Notes under the pieces: generated by a model | What the model was told of the DNA's origin: nothing | What the model saw: only the letters and a program-made list of their open reading frames with translations | The model's database searches: none | NCBI GenBank assembly: GCA_965243185.1 | Contig: OZ251531.1 | Span: 2,728,001-2,792,000 of the forward strand | Direction of reading: 5' to 3' | From: CBDBCU01 sp965243185 | GTDB lineage: Bacteria; Chloroflexota; Dehalococcoidia; Lucifugimonadales; UBA3495 | Length of the DNA: 64,000 nt | Position numbers and translations under genes: made by a program | In this document: positions 35,274 to 43,708 of the stretch, one piece after another | Layout of the letters: every line of letters begins with the position of its first letter | Numbering within the stretch: position 1 is the stretch's first letter

Positions 35274-35980
35274 CCAGCCAAACCCGGGACGGCAACGCGC
35301 TGTCTGCAATGGATACGCCACTGCGCCAAATTTACCAGCGGCTTTACCAAGCCTACGGGACACAGGGTTGGTGGCCGGGCGACGGGCCTTTTGATGTGGT
35401 AGTGGGGGCCATTCTGACCCAAGCCGTTTCCTGGGTTAATGTAGAGTGGGCAATCAGCAACCTCAAGGCGGCCGATGCCTGGTCTTTCCCGGCACTGCAC
35501 CGCCTGGCTCATTCGGAATTGGCGGCGCTGATCCGCCCGGCGGGGTATTACAACGCCAAGGCGCGGAAGTTGAAAGCCTTTGCCGCCTATGTGGTGGAAA
35601 GGTATGGCGGCAATTTGGCGGCCTTGCTGGCGCAGGATACCCAAGAGTTGCGGGCGGAACTGCTGTCCCTTTACGGCATTGGCCCGGAAACCGCCGATGA
35701 TATTCTGGTGTACGCCGCCGGCTTGCCGTCTTTTGTTATTGACGCCTACACCATCCGCATCCTGAAACGGCTGGGGTTAGTTCCGACCGAGGGCAAGGAA
35801 AAGTATGGGGATTTTCAACGGCTGTTCCACGCGCAGTTGCTCCCGGACGCTGACGTGTTCAATGAGTTTCACGCCCTGCTGGACTGGCACGCCAAGGTTG
35901 CCTGCCGCAAAATCCCACTGTGCGGCGATTGCTGCCTGCGGGATGTGTGCTTGACCGGCCTTCGCCTGACCGGCGGCTGA
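35270..35980 (+). CDS. Endonuclease III-like HhH-GPD glycosylase
   Basis: This 236-residue protein is a base-excision DNA glycosylase of the HhH-GPD superfamily. PFDVVVGAILTQAVSWVNVE corresponds to the catalytic Gln-containing helix. The hairpin-helix-hairpin is LLSLYGIGPETADDILVYA, with the catalytic Asp in FVIDAYTIRI. The C-terminal cluster site CRKIPLCGDCCLRDVC shows the C-x6-C-x2-C-x5-C pattern of a [4Fe-4S] enzyme. It has a Tyr (AYTIRI) rather than Lys near the active site, as in thymine/uracil-mismatch relatives, so the lesion preference is open. It overlaps sfsA by four bases. Confidence 0.88.
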   Translation: MTSQTRDGNALSAMDTPLRQIYQRLYQAYGTQGWWPGDGPFDVVVGAILTQAVSWVNVEWAISNLKAADAWSFPALHRLAHSELAALIRPAGYYNAKARKLKAFAAYVVERYGGNLAALLAQDTQELRAELLSLYGIGPETADDILVYAAGLPSFVIDAYTIRILKRLGLVPTEGKEKYGDFQRLFHAQLLPDADVFNEFHALLDWHAKVACRKIPLCGDCCLRDVCLTGLRLTGG

Positions 35981-36069
35981 CCATGCCTTGCCAGCCGCCA
36001 GTACCCTGCGTTACCATAGCAGGAGCGGAACCAATCCCTTGCCAGCAATCCTTTCCGGAGGGCAATCCT

Positions 36070-36288
36070 ATGGCAGTCAATCGCACGGCTTATTCCTGCG
36101 TCAAGTGCCAGAACACCACTTATACCACGGACGAGTTTCGCGCCACTGGCGGCAACTTCGCCAAGTTTTTCGATGTGCAGAACAAGAAGTTTATGACGGT
36201 GTCCTGCAATCAGTGCGGCTACACCGAAATTTACCGGGGCGACACTTCCAAACTGGGCAATGTCGCCGACTTTTTCCTGGGCGGTTAA
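36070..36288 (+). CDS. Small zinc-ribbon protein
   Basis: The 72-residue product has one zinc ribbon made of CVKC near the start and CNQCGY about 30 residues later. The rest matches a widespread small nucleic acid-binding family, with TDEFRATGGNFAKFFDVQNK and NVADFFLGG at the end. GGAGGG at 36057-36062 precedes ATG 36070. It lies 89 bases after the endonuclease III-like gene and may be part of that transcript. The function is unknown. Confidence 0.88.
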   Translation: MAVNRTAYSCVKCQNTTYTTDEFRATGGNFAKFFDVQNKKFMTVSCNQCGYTEIYRGDTSKLGNVADFFLGG

Positions 36289-36321
36289 TCCCTTGCCCTG
36301 CTAGCGGCGCGGCCGGGCCGG

Positions 36322-37098
36322 TCAGAACAGGGAACGGGACTGGCCCCCGTCCACATTGATACAGGCCCCGGTTATCAAGTCGGCCCGGTCTGAAGCCAGA
36401 AACGCCACCATTTCCCCAATGGGTTCCGGCCAACCGAAACGGCCCATGGGCAAGTTGCGCCCGATGAACTCGCCCACTACCTCCAGCGGCTGGCTCTGCT
36501 GAAACCGATCCCAAGTGCTGCCGGGAAAGTCGATGGAGCCGGGCGCCACGCAGTTGACCAGCACCCCGTCGGGCGCCAGTTGCAACGCCAGATGCTTGGA
36601 AAAGGCAATCAGACCCGCCTTGCCGGTCATATAGTCAATGGAGCCGCCGTGTTCCCGCCCGTAAATCGAGGCAATGTTGATAATCCGCCCCCACTTCCGG
36701 GACTGCATATAGGGCAAGGCCAGCGTAGTTAGATACACCGCGCTGAACAGGTTGACTTCCAGCCCTTCCCGAAACTGGGACATCGTAGTTTCCGCGATGC
36801 GGGTTGAACCCCGCCGGCCGCCCACATTGTTGACCAGAATATCCGGGTGGCCCAGCCCGTCCACCGTCTCCTGATGGAAACGGTCCGCGTCCGCCTCTTT
36901 GGTAACATCCGCCGCTGTCCCCTGGGCCCGGTAGCCCAAGCCGGTCAGCTCCTGCACCGTCGCCGCCAGTTGCTGCTCGTCCCGCCCGCAGATAGCTACT
37001 TGGCAGCCCTCGCGTCCCAAAGTCAGCGCAATCTTCCGTCCCAAACCCCGGCTGCCCCCGGTAATCATTGCCACCTTTCCTTGCAAGCCCAAGTCCAT
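36322..37098 (-). CDS. Short-chain dehydrogenase/reductase
   Basis: This 258-residue classical SDR has the cofactor loop ITGGSRGLGRKIALTLGREG, DILVNNVGGRRG, and the full catalytic set Ser (NIASIYG) and Tyr-x3-Lys (DYMTGKAGLIAF). The C-terminus GACINVDGGQSRSLF is typical of 3-oxoacyl-ACP reductase-like members. The substrate is not determined. It is divergent from a luciferase-like oxidoreductase gene across a 146-base spacer. Confidence 0.9.
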   Translation of the reverse strand: MDLGLQGKVAMITGGSRGLGRKIALTLGREGCQVAICGRDEQQLAATVQELTGLGYRAQGTAADVTKEADADRFHQETVDGLGHPDILVNNVGGRRGSTRIAETTMSQFREGLEVNLFSAVYLTTLALPYMQSRKWGRIINIASIYGREHGGSIDYMTGKAGLIAFSKHLALQLAPDGVLVNCVAPGSIDFPGSTWDRFQQSQPLEVVGEFIGRNLPMGRFGWPEPIGEMVAFLASDRADLITGACINVDGGQSRSLF

Positions 37099-37244
37099 AG
37101 TTGCCTCCTGCTTGATTGGGGGAAATTACCGCCGCTTTACCCGGCCGCTCTGCTCTTTTCCCCGTGTGGTATTATTATGCCACTGATTTTCACCGGGCCG
37201 CCGGTTTTACTTGGGCGGCTCTCCGATGCGGAGTATTTAGCGCA

Positions 37245-38420
37245 ATGATTAAGCGGTTTTCCGTCCTGTATGTGGGGCAGATTGACCTCGACAATGTGGG
37301 GGCTGAGGGGACGCCGGCTAATGACCGGCGGTATCCCAACGAGCGGCTGATTCAAGCCTATGACCATGCCGTCGCCCTGGCGCGGCACATGGACGAGTTG
37401 GGCTTTTACTGTATGTGGACGGCGGAACACCACTTCCAGCGGGAGGGCTACGAGTGTCTGCCCAACCTGACGCTGCTGGGAGTGCATCTGGCCGGGCTGA
37501 CCAAGCAACTGAAGTTCGGGGCGGCCTTTAACATTGTCCCGATGTGGCATCCGCTACGGCTGGCTGAGGATTTCGCTATGGCCGACATTCTGACCGGGGG
37601 GCGGCTGATTTTTGGCGTGGGGCGGGGCTACCATTCCCGGGAAGTGGAAACTTTTGGCGCGCCGGTGATTGACAATGACGCCAACCGGGAACTGTTCGAA
37701 GAGCAGATGGAGATTATCCAGAAAGCCTTTAATCAGGACTCCTTTACCCATAAGGGCAAGTATTACACCATTCCGCCGGAAGTGCCGTACCGGGGCTATC
37801 AGGTGCAGGATGTTACCTTGGTGCCGCGGCCGATCAACCGGCCGGTGGAGATGTGGCAGCCCATTGCCAGCGGCAAGACGCTGGAGTATATCGCGCAGCG
37901 GGGGATCAAGGCGATGGTGGCATTGACCGGGGAGACATTGGTGGACCGACTGTTTCACGCGTACCACGATGCGGCTAATGCGGCCGGCCGGTCGATTGCT
38001 TTGGGGCAGGATATGGCCTTGGGGTTCGGATTCTGTCTGGACGCTACGCAGCAGCAGGCTATCGACCGGGTGCGGCCGTACCATGATGAACGGTACAAGT
38101 GGTTTGCGCCCTTCGGGTTTGTGCGCTATACCGACGCGCAGGGGCGGCCGTGGGGTACGCCGGGCGCGCCGACCGGGGTTCCGAAAATTGAGGATGGGGT
38201 GCAGCAAAAGGCGTGGTATTGCGGCCCGGGCCGGGATTTCGTGCCTTTCCTGCAAGAGGTGGAGGCGAAATATCCGGGATTGGAGGACATCATCCTGCAA
38301 TGGCCGGAGGGGATGCCTTGGGTGGAGTTCAAGGAGCAGTTGTCCCAGTTCGCCGCCGAAGTAATGCCGGCTTTTACGCAGCGGCCGGCGGTTGCTCTGG
38401 CGGGGGCGGACGGGAATTAG
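37245..38420 (+). CDS. LLM class flavin-dependent oxidoreductase
   Basis: This 391-residue protein is a luciferase-like monooxygenase of the bacterial TIM-barrel family. Landmarks are ARHMDELGFYCMWTAEHHFQ, AFNIVPMWHPLRLAEDFAM, LIFGVGRGYHSREVETFGAP and FEEQMEIIQKAF. It is somewhat longer than average through insertions after RRYPNERLI and near the C-terminus. ATG 37245 is preferred; the frame is open further upstream but without family sequence. Marine and sponge-associated Chloroflexota carry many such enzymes, possibly for recalcitrant organics; the substrate here is not known. Confidence 0.9.
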   Translation: MIKRFSVLYVGQIDLDNVGAEGTPANDRRYPNERLIQAYDHAVALARHMDELGFYCMWTAEHHFQREGYECLPNLTLLGVHLAGLTKQLKFGAAFNIVPMWHPLRLAEDFAMADILTGGRLIFGVGRGYHSREVETFGAPVIDNDANRELFEEQMEIIQKAFNQDSFTHKGKYYTIPPEVPYRGYQVQDVTLVPRPINRPVEMWQPIASGKTLEYIAQRGIKAMVALTGETLVDRLFHAYHDAANAAGRSIALGQDMALGFGFCLDATQQQAIDRVRPYHDERYKWFAPFGFVRYTDAQGRPWGTPGAPTGVPKIEDGVQQKAWYCGPGRDFVPFLQEVEAKYPGLEDIILQWPEGMPWVEFKEQLSQFAAEVMPAFTQRPAVALAGADGN

Positions 38421-38435
38421 CGGCCGGGCCGCCGG

Positions 38436-39683
38436 GTGGCAAATCCGCATCATGTGGCGTTGGCCCGGCGGGGGCCGTATGCGCTGGCCCGGTGGCGGGA
38501 AAAGGAGTGGCGGCGGCGGAGTCGGCTGGATTTGTCCGGGGCGGCTTTGAGCGGGGTTAAGCTGCCGGGGGCGGATTTGGCCCGGGATGAACTGACGGCT
38601 ATTGACTTGACTAATGCTGACTTGCGCCGGGCAGACTTGTCCGGCGCAAGTCTTAATGGGGGCTACCTGTCCCGGGCCAATTTGCGCTGGGGCAATCTGC
38701 GGGATACCCAACTGCGGGGGGCGGCCCTGAACCGGGTCGATTTGAGCAGCGGGCAACTGCACAATGCCGACTTGCGGGGCGCGGACTTATCCTTTGCCGA
38801 CCTTTCCTATGCCGACTTGAGCGGGGCCAACCTGGCGGCCGCTGACTTGCGGGAAGCCAATCTTTTCCTGACGGATTTGAGCGATGCCAACCTGAGCGAT
38901 GCCGGCTTGACCGGGACGGTTTTGGACTTGGCAAACTTGAGCGGGGCGGATTTGCGGCGGGCGTTACTGGTGAGAACCCGGTTGGACAATGCCTTGCTCG
39001 AGGGGGCGGTTCTGGAGATGACGCTGTTCGGGGACTGCGATTTGAGCCTGGCGTTGGGGCTGGATCTGGCGCGGCACAAGGGGCCGAGCAGTATCGGATT
39101 GGATACCTTAGCCCGTTCCCAGGGGCGGATTTCCCCGGAGTTTCTGCGGCGGGCTGGCGTGGCCGAATTGTTGATTGGGGTTCAGGGACAATTGGCTACT
39201 ACGGGTTTTGACCGGGTACTGTTGGTGGGGTCGGTTAAGGACGGGGAGTTTAGGGGCAAGTTGGAAGGGGATTTGCGGGCGGCGGGATGGGCTTGCTGGC
39301 AACTGGCGGTGGATGATGAAGCGGCTTTTACCGCTGAGGAGGGGGAGTCGCTACTGAGTCGGGTGATTTACTACGACCGGCCGGTACTGGTTTGTTCGGA
39401 GGCGGCGTTGGGCAGTCCCTACGGGTGGCGGGCTTTTGAGCAGATAGCGCGGGACAAGGGAAGGGATGCGGTGGCGGTGGTTCTGGACGATGGGATGGAG
39501 GGTTTGGCGGATGATTGGGGCGCGGCTTTGCGGCGGGTTGCGGTGGTGGATTTTCGCGGTTGGGAGGAAGGGGAACGGTATGGGGAGAGTTTGGCGCGGC
39601 TGCGGGCGGCGTTGTCCGGGGCAAGGGAAAGCGGGGCGTCCGGGCGGGACTGGCCGGAGCCGATAGCGCCGCCGGGGGATTAG
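38436..39683 (+). CDS. Pentapeptide-repeat protein with C-terminal TIR-like domain
   Basis: The 415-residue protein joins two domains. Residues about 30-205 are pentapeptide repeats of the A(D/N)Lxx type (ADLRRADLSGASL, ANLAAADLREANL), forming a right-handed beta helix. After a linker GLDLARHKGPSSIGLDTLAR, common in such fusions, residues about 258-395 form a TIR-like domain. It has VLLVGSVKDGEFRGKLEGDL at the start, a conserved Trp (W331) followed four residues later by Glu (E335), the expected NADase Glu, and a final WEEGERYGESLARLRAAL helix. GTG 38436 is the start with a weak ribosome site. TIR NADases are common in anti-phage defence, so a defence or signalling role is plausible but not shown. 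Confidence 0.78.
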   Translation: MANPHHVALARRGPYALARWREKEWRRRSRLDLSGAALSGVKLPGADLARDELTAIDLTNADLRRADLSGASLNGGYLSRANLRWGNLRDTQLRGAALNRVDLSSGQLHNADLRGADLSFADLSYADLSGANLAAADLREANLFLTDLSDANLSDAGLTGTVLDLANLSGADLRRALLVRTRLDNALLEGAVLEMTLFGDCDLSLALGLDLARHKGPSSIGLDTLARSQGRISPEFLRRAGVAELLIGVQGQLATTGFDRVLLVGSVKDGEFRGKLEGDLRAAGWACWQLAVDDEAAFTAEEGESLLSRVIYYDRPVLVCSEAALGSPYGWRAFEQIARDKGRDAVAVVLDDGMEGLADDWGAALRRVAVVDFRGWEEGERYGESLARLRAALSGARESGASGRDWPEPIAPPGD

Positions 39684-39702
39684 CCGGGGGCGCGGGTTGA
39701 TG

Positions 39703-40053
39703 CTAGGGGGCAATGGGGGTGTCTTTGTCGAGCATCAGGCAGGGTTCGCCCCATTGGCCGGGGGCGTTCAGGTTCCAATCGTTGGGGTCGGCTTGGGGTT
39801 TGAGGCGGATGCCATCATCGCCGCCATAGACCAGGAGGATTACGCCATCGCCGGAGTCCTCGGCCAGGGCGGCCCAAGCCGGGCAAGGGCCGTCGCTTTC
39901 GTTCCAGCCGGTAACTTGATGCCAAGCGTCAATGCCCCTAGGGTCGGCGGTAAATACCTGGCTAATGGGGCGGGGTTCCGCAAGCAGGTCAAAGACCCGG
40001 TGCAGGGGCATCGGGCTGTTGTCGGTAGCGGTTACTTCCACGGCGTAGAGCAT
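39703..40053 (-). CDS. Unknown 116-residue protein
   Basis: I do not recognise this protein. Starting at ATG 40053 it reads LYAVEVTATDNSPMPLHRVF, then IDAWHQVTGWNESDGPCPAW and GVILLVYGGDDGIRLKPQAD, so it is soluble, acidic and lacks a signal peptide. The ribosome site is weak. A longer open frame to 40173 has composition like non-coding DNA. It is convergent with the TIR-like gene. Moderate certainty that it is a gene. Confidence 0.5.
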   Translation of the reverse strand: MLYAVEVTATDNSPMPLHRVFDLLAEPRPISQVFTADPRGIDAWHQVTGWNESDGPCPAWAALAEDSGDGVILLVYGGDDGIRLKPQADPNDWNLNAPGQWGEPCLMLDKDTPIAP

Positions 40054-40168
40054 TTTCGTCCGTTTTGCGGTTGGGGGTTGAGGGCATTTTAGGGGAAAGA
40101 GTAAGGGGCGGCAATAGGGGGATGATGGGGTTGGAGTGCTATCGCATATAGCTAGCGGCTTGCTTACC

Positions 40169-40193
40169 GTCATTCCCGCTTTCGGGTGAATGA
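40169..40193. repeat. Short dispersed palindromic repeat, family A (inverted copy)
   Basis: CGTCATTCCCGCTTTCGGG and what follows is the reverse orientation of the repeat whose other copies read TTCTGGATTCCC, a short hairpin, then GGGAATGACG. Confidence 0.6.
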
Positions 40194-40296
40194 GGGTTTT
40201 GTTATAGGCGATAGCCCGGCCGGGGTAACTGGCCGGGCTACTGCATCTGCCGAATTTGCCGAGACAGGCCGGCGGCCGGGATGGGGTGGACCGCGG

Positions 40297-41240
40297 CTAC
40301 CGGCGTTTTTTGCAGGTAGCGGTGAAGCGTATTTGGATGCCGGCATGGAACTGGTAATTGCCGCCGCTGCCCAAGTTCTCGCCGAAGTAAACTGTTTGGG
40401 CTGCCGGGTCAGTGTCGCTAACCCGGCGGATCCGGGCGTTACCGCGCAAACGCGCGCCGGCGGTTTGACAGAGTTCCGCCGCCTTGGTATTGGCCTCGGC
40501 TTGACGGGCGGATACCTCCAACCAAGCTTGAAATTTTTCAGCGGTGTTGACCGCCGCCGGGCGACCGACCAAGGTAGTCCACTGGCCGCCGGCGTTATCC
40601 TCAGCGGTTTCGCGGTTGGAGCTGACCGCCCCCGCTGTGCTGTGCAAGCCGGTCTGCAAGACGCAAGGGGAATAAGGCGGGTGCGAATGGGTTGCATCAA
40701 AAGCCGGGCATACCTCAAAGTTCCGGTACCGGATCCGCCGCCGTTTTCGCTCCTCCCGGGGAAACTCAAAGATGAGGTCGCGGCTGACGCCGGTTACGCC
40801 GGATTCGCCATCGGTCAGGTAGCCCTCTTGGGCGGACAGGAAGCCGCGGAAATTGCCGCTTTCGCCGAAATAGACGGTGTCGTCCCGTTCGTTGCGGTCC
40901 CGGCCGGCGGCCCAAGTTTCGGCTTTAGTCCAAGTGTCGGACTGGTCGATGGCGCAGTAGATGGCTTTGCCGCGGTTGGCGGCGAGGGATTCGAGGATAA
41001 GGGAGACGCGGGGGTCGTCGGCGTCGGCCACGGCTGGGGACTCTTGCCAGTCGGAGCAGTCCCAAGGGATGGAACGGGGAGCGGCCTCAGCCGCACCTAC
41101 ATAGAACAAGCGTTCTGGGGGGGGGGTAGTACGGAATCGGAGCGGGTGAGGGCCGGTTCGGCGCGGCCGCTGTTGTGGGCAAAGGCGGCGGCCAAGAACA
41201 GGGCGGCCAAGGCCAAGCCGGCGGCCAGAAGTCGAATCAT
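40297..41240 (-). CDS. Secreted protein, copy 2, frame broken at ten C
   Basis: This is a paralogue of the gene at 18959. ATG 41240 follows AAGGAGG and encodes a signal peptide (LLAAGLALAALFLAAAFA) and SGRAEPALTRS. A run of ten C on the coding strand (41126-41117) breaks the frame exactly where copy 1 is broken. As written, translation stops within about ten codons; eight or eleven C would join the signal to ERLFYVGAAEAAP. The first about 115 mature residues are nearly identical to copy 1 (WDCSDWQE, AIDQSDTWTK, AGRDRNERDDTVYFG, AQEGYLTDGESGVTG). After IFEFP the two diverge almost completely until a common end with TCKK. I know no family for it. Confidence 0.75.
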
Positions 41241-41273
41241 AAGGATTCCTCCTTGCGGTAAGGTTGTGGCATA

Positions 41274-41302
41274 AGGGTAATGGACGGGACGGGATTTGTC
41301 AA
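41274..41302 (-). promoter_or_regulatory. Promoter of secreted-protein gene, copy 2
   Basis: Minus-strand TTGACA (41302-41297) and TACCCT (41279-41274) are 17 bases apart, and TTATGCC follows, as before copy 1. Confidence 0.6.
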
Positions 41303-41337
41303 TTGGGGATTTGGGGGGAATTGGGAAAGGACGGGGG

Positions 41338-41652
41338 TTCTGGATTCCCACTTTCGTGGGAATGACGATGGGAGAGTGGGAGTGACGGTTGCCAGATGTC
41401 GAGGATAACGGTTGCCGGAGGACGGGGTACGGCGGGGGAACTTTTGTAAAAGTTCCCCCGCGCCCCCTCAAAACTTTTGGGTTTGGGGATTCTGCGGGTT
41501 TTGAGAGGGGTTTAAGACGGGCATTTTAGATTCCTCGGCTGCGCCTCGGAATGACATGGGGGAAAGAAGGGGAATGATATGGGGGAAGGGGCGGGAGTTT
41601 GGGAAGTTTTAAGGGCGGGCATTTCTGGATTCCCGCTTTCGTGGGAAGGACG
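41338..41652. repeat. Cluster of short palindromic repeats (A, C, B, A)
   Basis: Family A copies lie at 41338-41367 and 41623-41652 (TTCTGGATTCCC with a hairpin to GGGAATGACG). Family C lies at 41430-41479: GGGGGAACTTTT, GT, then AAAAGTTCCCCC, a perfect palindrome followed by CCCCCTCAAAACTTTT. Family B lies at 41527-41557 (GATTCCTCGGC to GCCTCGGAATGACAT). The same order A, C, B, A recurs at 44338-44570. No gene is seen in 41303-41801. Confidence 0.85.
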
Positions 41653-41801
41653 ATGGGAGAGGGGGAATGACGATTTCGATAGGCGATAGACTTGGGCGGG
41701 GTTAGAGTTAGCGTTGAGGATCCTTTGGGGATGGCTTATACTGGCGACGGTGCGGCGGGGTTGAATTAGTTCGAGGCAGGGGACTGCAAGGAGGTTTGGC
41801 A

Positions 41802-43553
41802 ATGGGATTGGGATTGAGGAGCTACCGGCCGTTGATTGCCGGGCGGACGCACATGGCGGCGGCGGGGCATTATCTGGCAACGGCGGCGGCTTACCGGATT
41901 TTGGAGCAGGGCGGCAATGCCATTGACGCCGGAGTGGCGGCCGGGTTGGTCTTGAATGTAACGCTACCGCAATATACCAGTTTTGGCGGGGTCGCGCCGA
42001 TTATGGTACATCAGGCGGTGCGGGGGGAGACGGTTACTATCGCCGGTTTGGGGCGGTGGCCGCAGGCGGCCAGTGGGGAGTATTTCGAGGGGAATTATGG
42101 CGGCGATTTGCCGGCCGGGGTGTTGCGGACGGTTACGCCGGCGGCGGCGGATGCGTGGCTGGCGGCGCTGCTGGGCTACGGGACGATGACCTTTGAGCAG
42201 GCAGCGGCGCCGGCGTTGGAGTTGGCCGAGGGCGGGTTTCCGATACCGCACTCTTTGCACCGGGCGTTGGTACGGGAGGAGGGGAAGTTTGCCAACGGGC
42301 GGCGGGACGCGGCGGCGTGGGCGGCAACGCGGGAGATTTTCTTTCCCGGAGGCAAAACTCTGCCGGCCGGGGCGGTGGCGGTGCAGCGGGATTTGGGGCG
42401 GACTTTCCGGCGGTTGATGGCGGCGGAACGGGCGGCAGCCGGGCGGGAGGCGGGACTGCAAGCGGCCCGGGATTTGTTCTATCGGGGGGAGCTGGCGGAG
42501 GAGATGGTGCGGTTCAATCGGGAACAGGGCGGGCTGCTGGCAAGGGAGGATTTGGCGGGGTTTGCCGCTAAAGAGGAGCCGCCGGTGTCCGTTGACTACA
42601 AGGGGACGGAGGTGGTTACTTGCGGGCCGTGGTGTCAGGGGCCGACGCTGGGGATGGCGTTGGGGATTTTGGCGGGGTTTGACCTGCGGGAGATGGGGCA
42701 TAACAGCGCGGATTATCTGCATACGCTGATTGAGGCGTTGAAGCTGGCTTTTGCGGACCGCCATTCGTATGTGGGCGACCCGGATTTTGTGGAGGTGCCG
42801 ATAGGGGGATTGCTGAGTCGGGAGTATGCGGCGGAACGGCGGCGGGAGGTGAATCCGTTGCGGGCGTATCCGGAGATGCCGTATGCGGGCAATCCTTGGG
42901 CTTATCAGGGTGGGGGAAGCAATGGGCATAAGCCAGCGCATCCGGAGCCGGTGGGCGGTTTGGTGGAAGCGGATACCAGCTATGTTTGCGTAGTGGATCG
43001 GTGGGGAAACGGGTTTTCGGCGACGCCGAGCGACGGGATTGGGGGCGCGCCGATTACGCCGGGGTTGGGGTTTGCGCTGTCGTCGCGGGGGTATCAGACT
43101 TGGCTGGATCGGGAACATCCGGCTTGCCTGATGCCGGGGAAACGGCCGCGGTTGACGCCGAATCCGGCGATGGCGTTTCGGGAGGGGAAGTTGTGGATGC
43201 CCTTCGGGACGCCGGGCGGGGATGTGCAGTGCCAGGCGATGGCGCAGCTGTTCCTGAATGTGGCGGAGTTCGGGATGGACGCGCAGCAGGCGATAGAAGC
43301 GCCGCGGGTGGCGAGTTGGAGTTTTCCGGATTCGGGTTGGCCGCACGGCTACCGGGCGGCGGCGATGTCGGCGGAAGGGCGGATTGATGGGGATACGGTT
43401 GGGGAGTTGGCGCGGCGGGGGCATGAGGTGGAGGTGTGGGATGACTGGACGCCGCGGATGGGGGCGTTGTGCGCGATTGTTATTGACCGGGAAAGGGGGA
43501 CGCTGGAGGTGGGGGCGGATTTGCGGCGGGATAATTACGCGATGGGGCGGTAG
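41802..43553 (+). CDS. ggt: Gamma-glutamyltransferase family protein
   Basis: This 583-residue protein belongs to the gamma-glutamyltranspeptidase family of self-cleaving Ntn hydrolases. The large-subunit part has AAGHYLATAAAYRILEQGGN followed by AIDAGVAAGLVL. The self-cleavage site is VEADTSYVCVVDRWGNGFSA, where Thr becomes the small-subunit nucleophile, and PFGTPGGDVQCQAMAQLFLN is near the C-terminus. No signal peptide is visible, so it may be a cytoplasmic, acylase-like member. ATG 41802 has GGAGG seven bases upstream. The coding strand is markedly G-rich compared with genes before 37 kb. Confidence 0.9.
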   Translation: MGLGLRSYRPLIAGRTHMAAAGHYLATAAAYRILEQGGNAIDAGVAAGLVLNVTLPQYTSFGGVAPIMVHQAVRGETVTIAGLGRWPQAASGEYFEGNYGGDLPAGVLRTVTPAAADAWLAALLGYGTMTFEQAAAPALELAEGGFPIPHSLHRALVREEGKFANGRRDAAAWAATREIFFPGGKTLPAGAVAVQRDLGRTFRRLMAAERAAAGREAGLQAARDLFYRGELAEEMVRFNREQGGLLAREDLAGFAAKEEPPVSVDYKGTEVVTCGPWCQGPTLGMALGILAGFDLREMGHNSADYLHTLIEALKLAFADRHSYVGDPDFVEVPIGGLLSREYAAERRREVNPLRAYPEMPYAGNPWAYQGGGSNGHKPAHPEPVGGLVEADTSYVCVVDRWGNGFSATPSDGIGGAPITPGLGFALSSRGYQTWLDREHPACLMPGKRPRLTPNPAMAFREGKLWMPFGTPGGDVQCQAMAQLFLNVAEFGMDAQQAIEAPRVASWSFPDSGWPHGYRAAAMSAEGRIDGDTVGELARRGHEVEVWDDWTPRMGALCAIVIDRERGTLEVGADLRRDNYAMGR

Positions 43554-43606
43554 GGGGAGTTTAGAATTGGGAATTGGGGGGATAGGGGGATTAAGGGCGG
43601 GCATTT

Positions 43607-43635
43607 TAGATTCCTCCCTTCGGTCGGAATGACAT
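43607..43635. repeat. Short dispersed palindromic repeat, family B
   Basis: GATTCCTCCCTTCGGTCGG followed by AATGACAT is a variant of the family B element, with a different loop and stem but the same ends. Confidence 0.7.
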
Positions 43636-43708
43636 AGGTGGTTGGTCGGAATGACATAGCTATGGAGTCGGTTATCCGGGGCGTCAATAGTTAGCATGAA
43701 AGCGCCCG

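Noticed and set aside
40186..41274. Open frame of 362 codons on the plus strand
   Set aside because: It is antisense to secreted-protein copy 2, whose signal peptide, promoter and paralogue support the minus strand.
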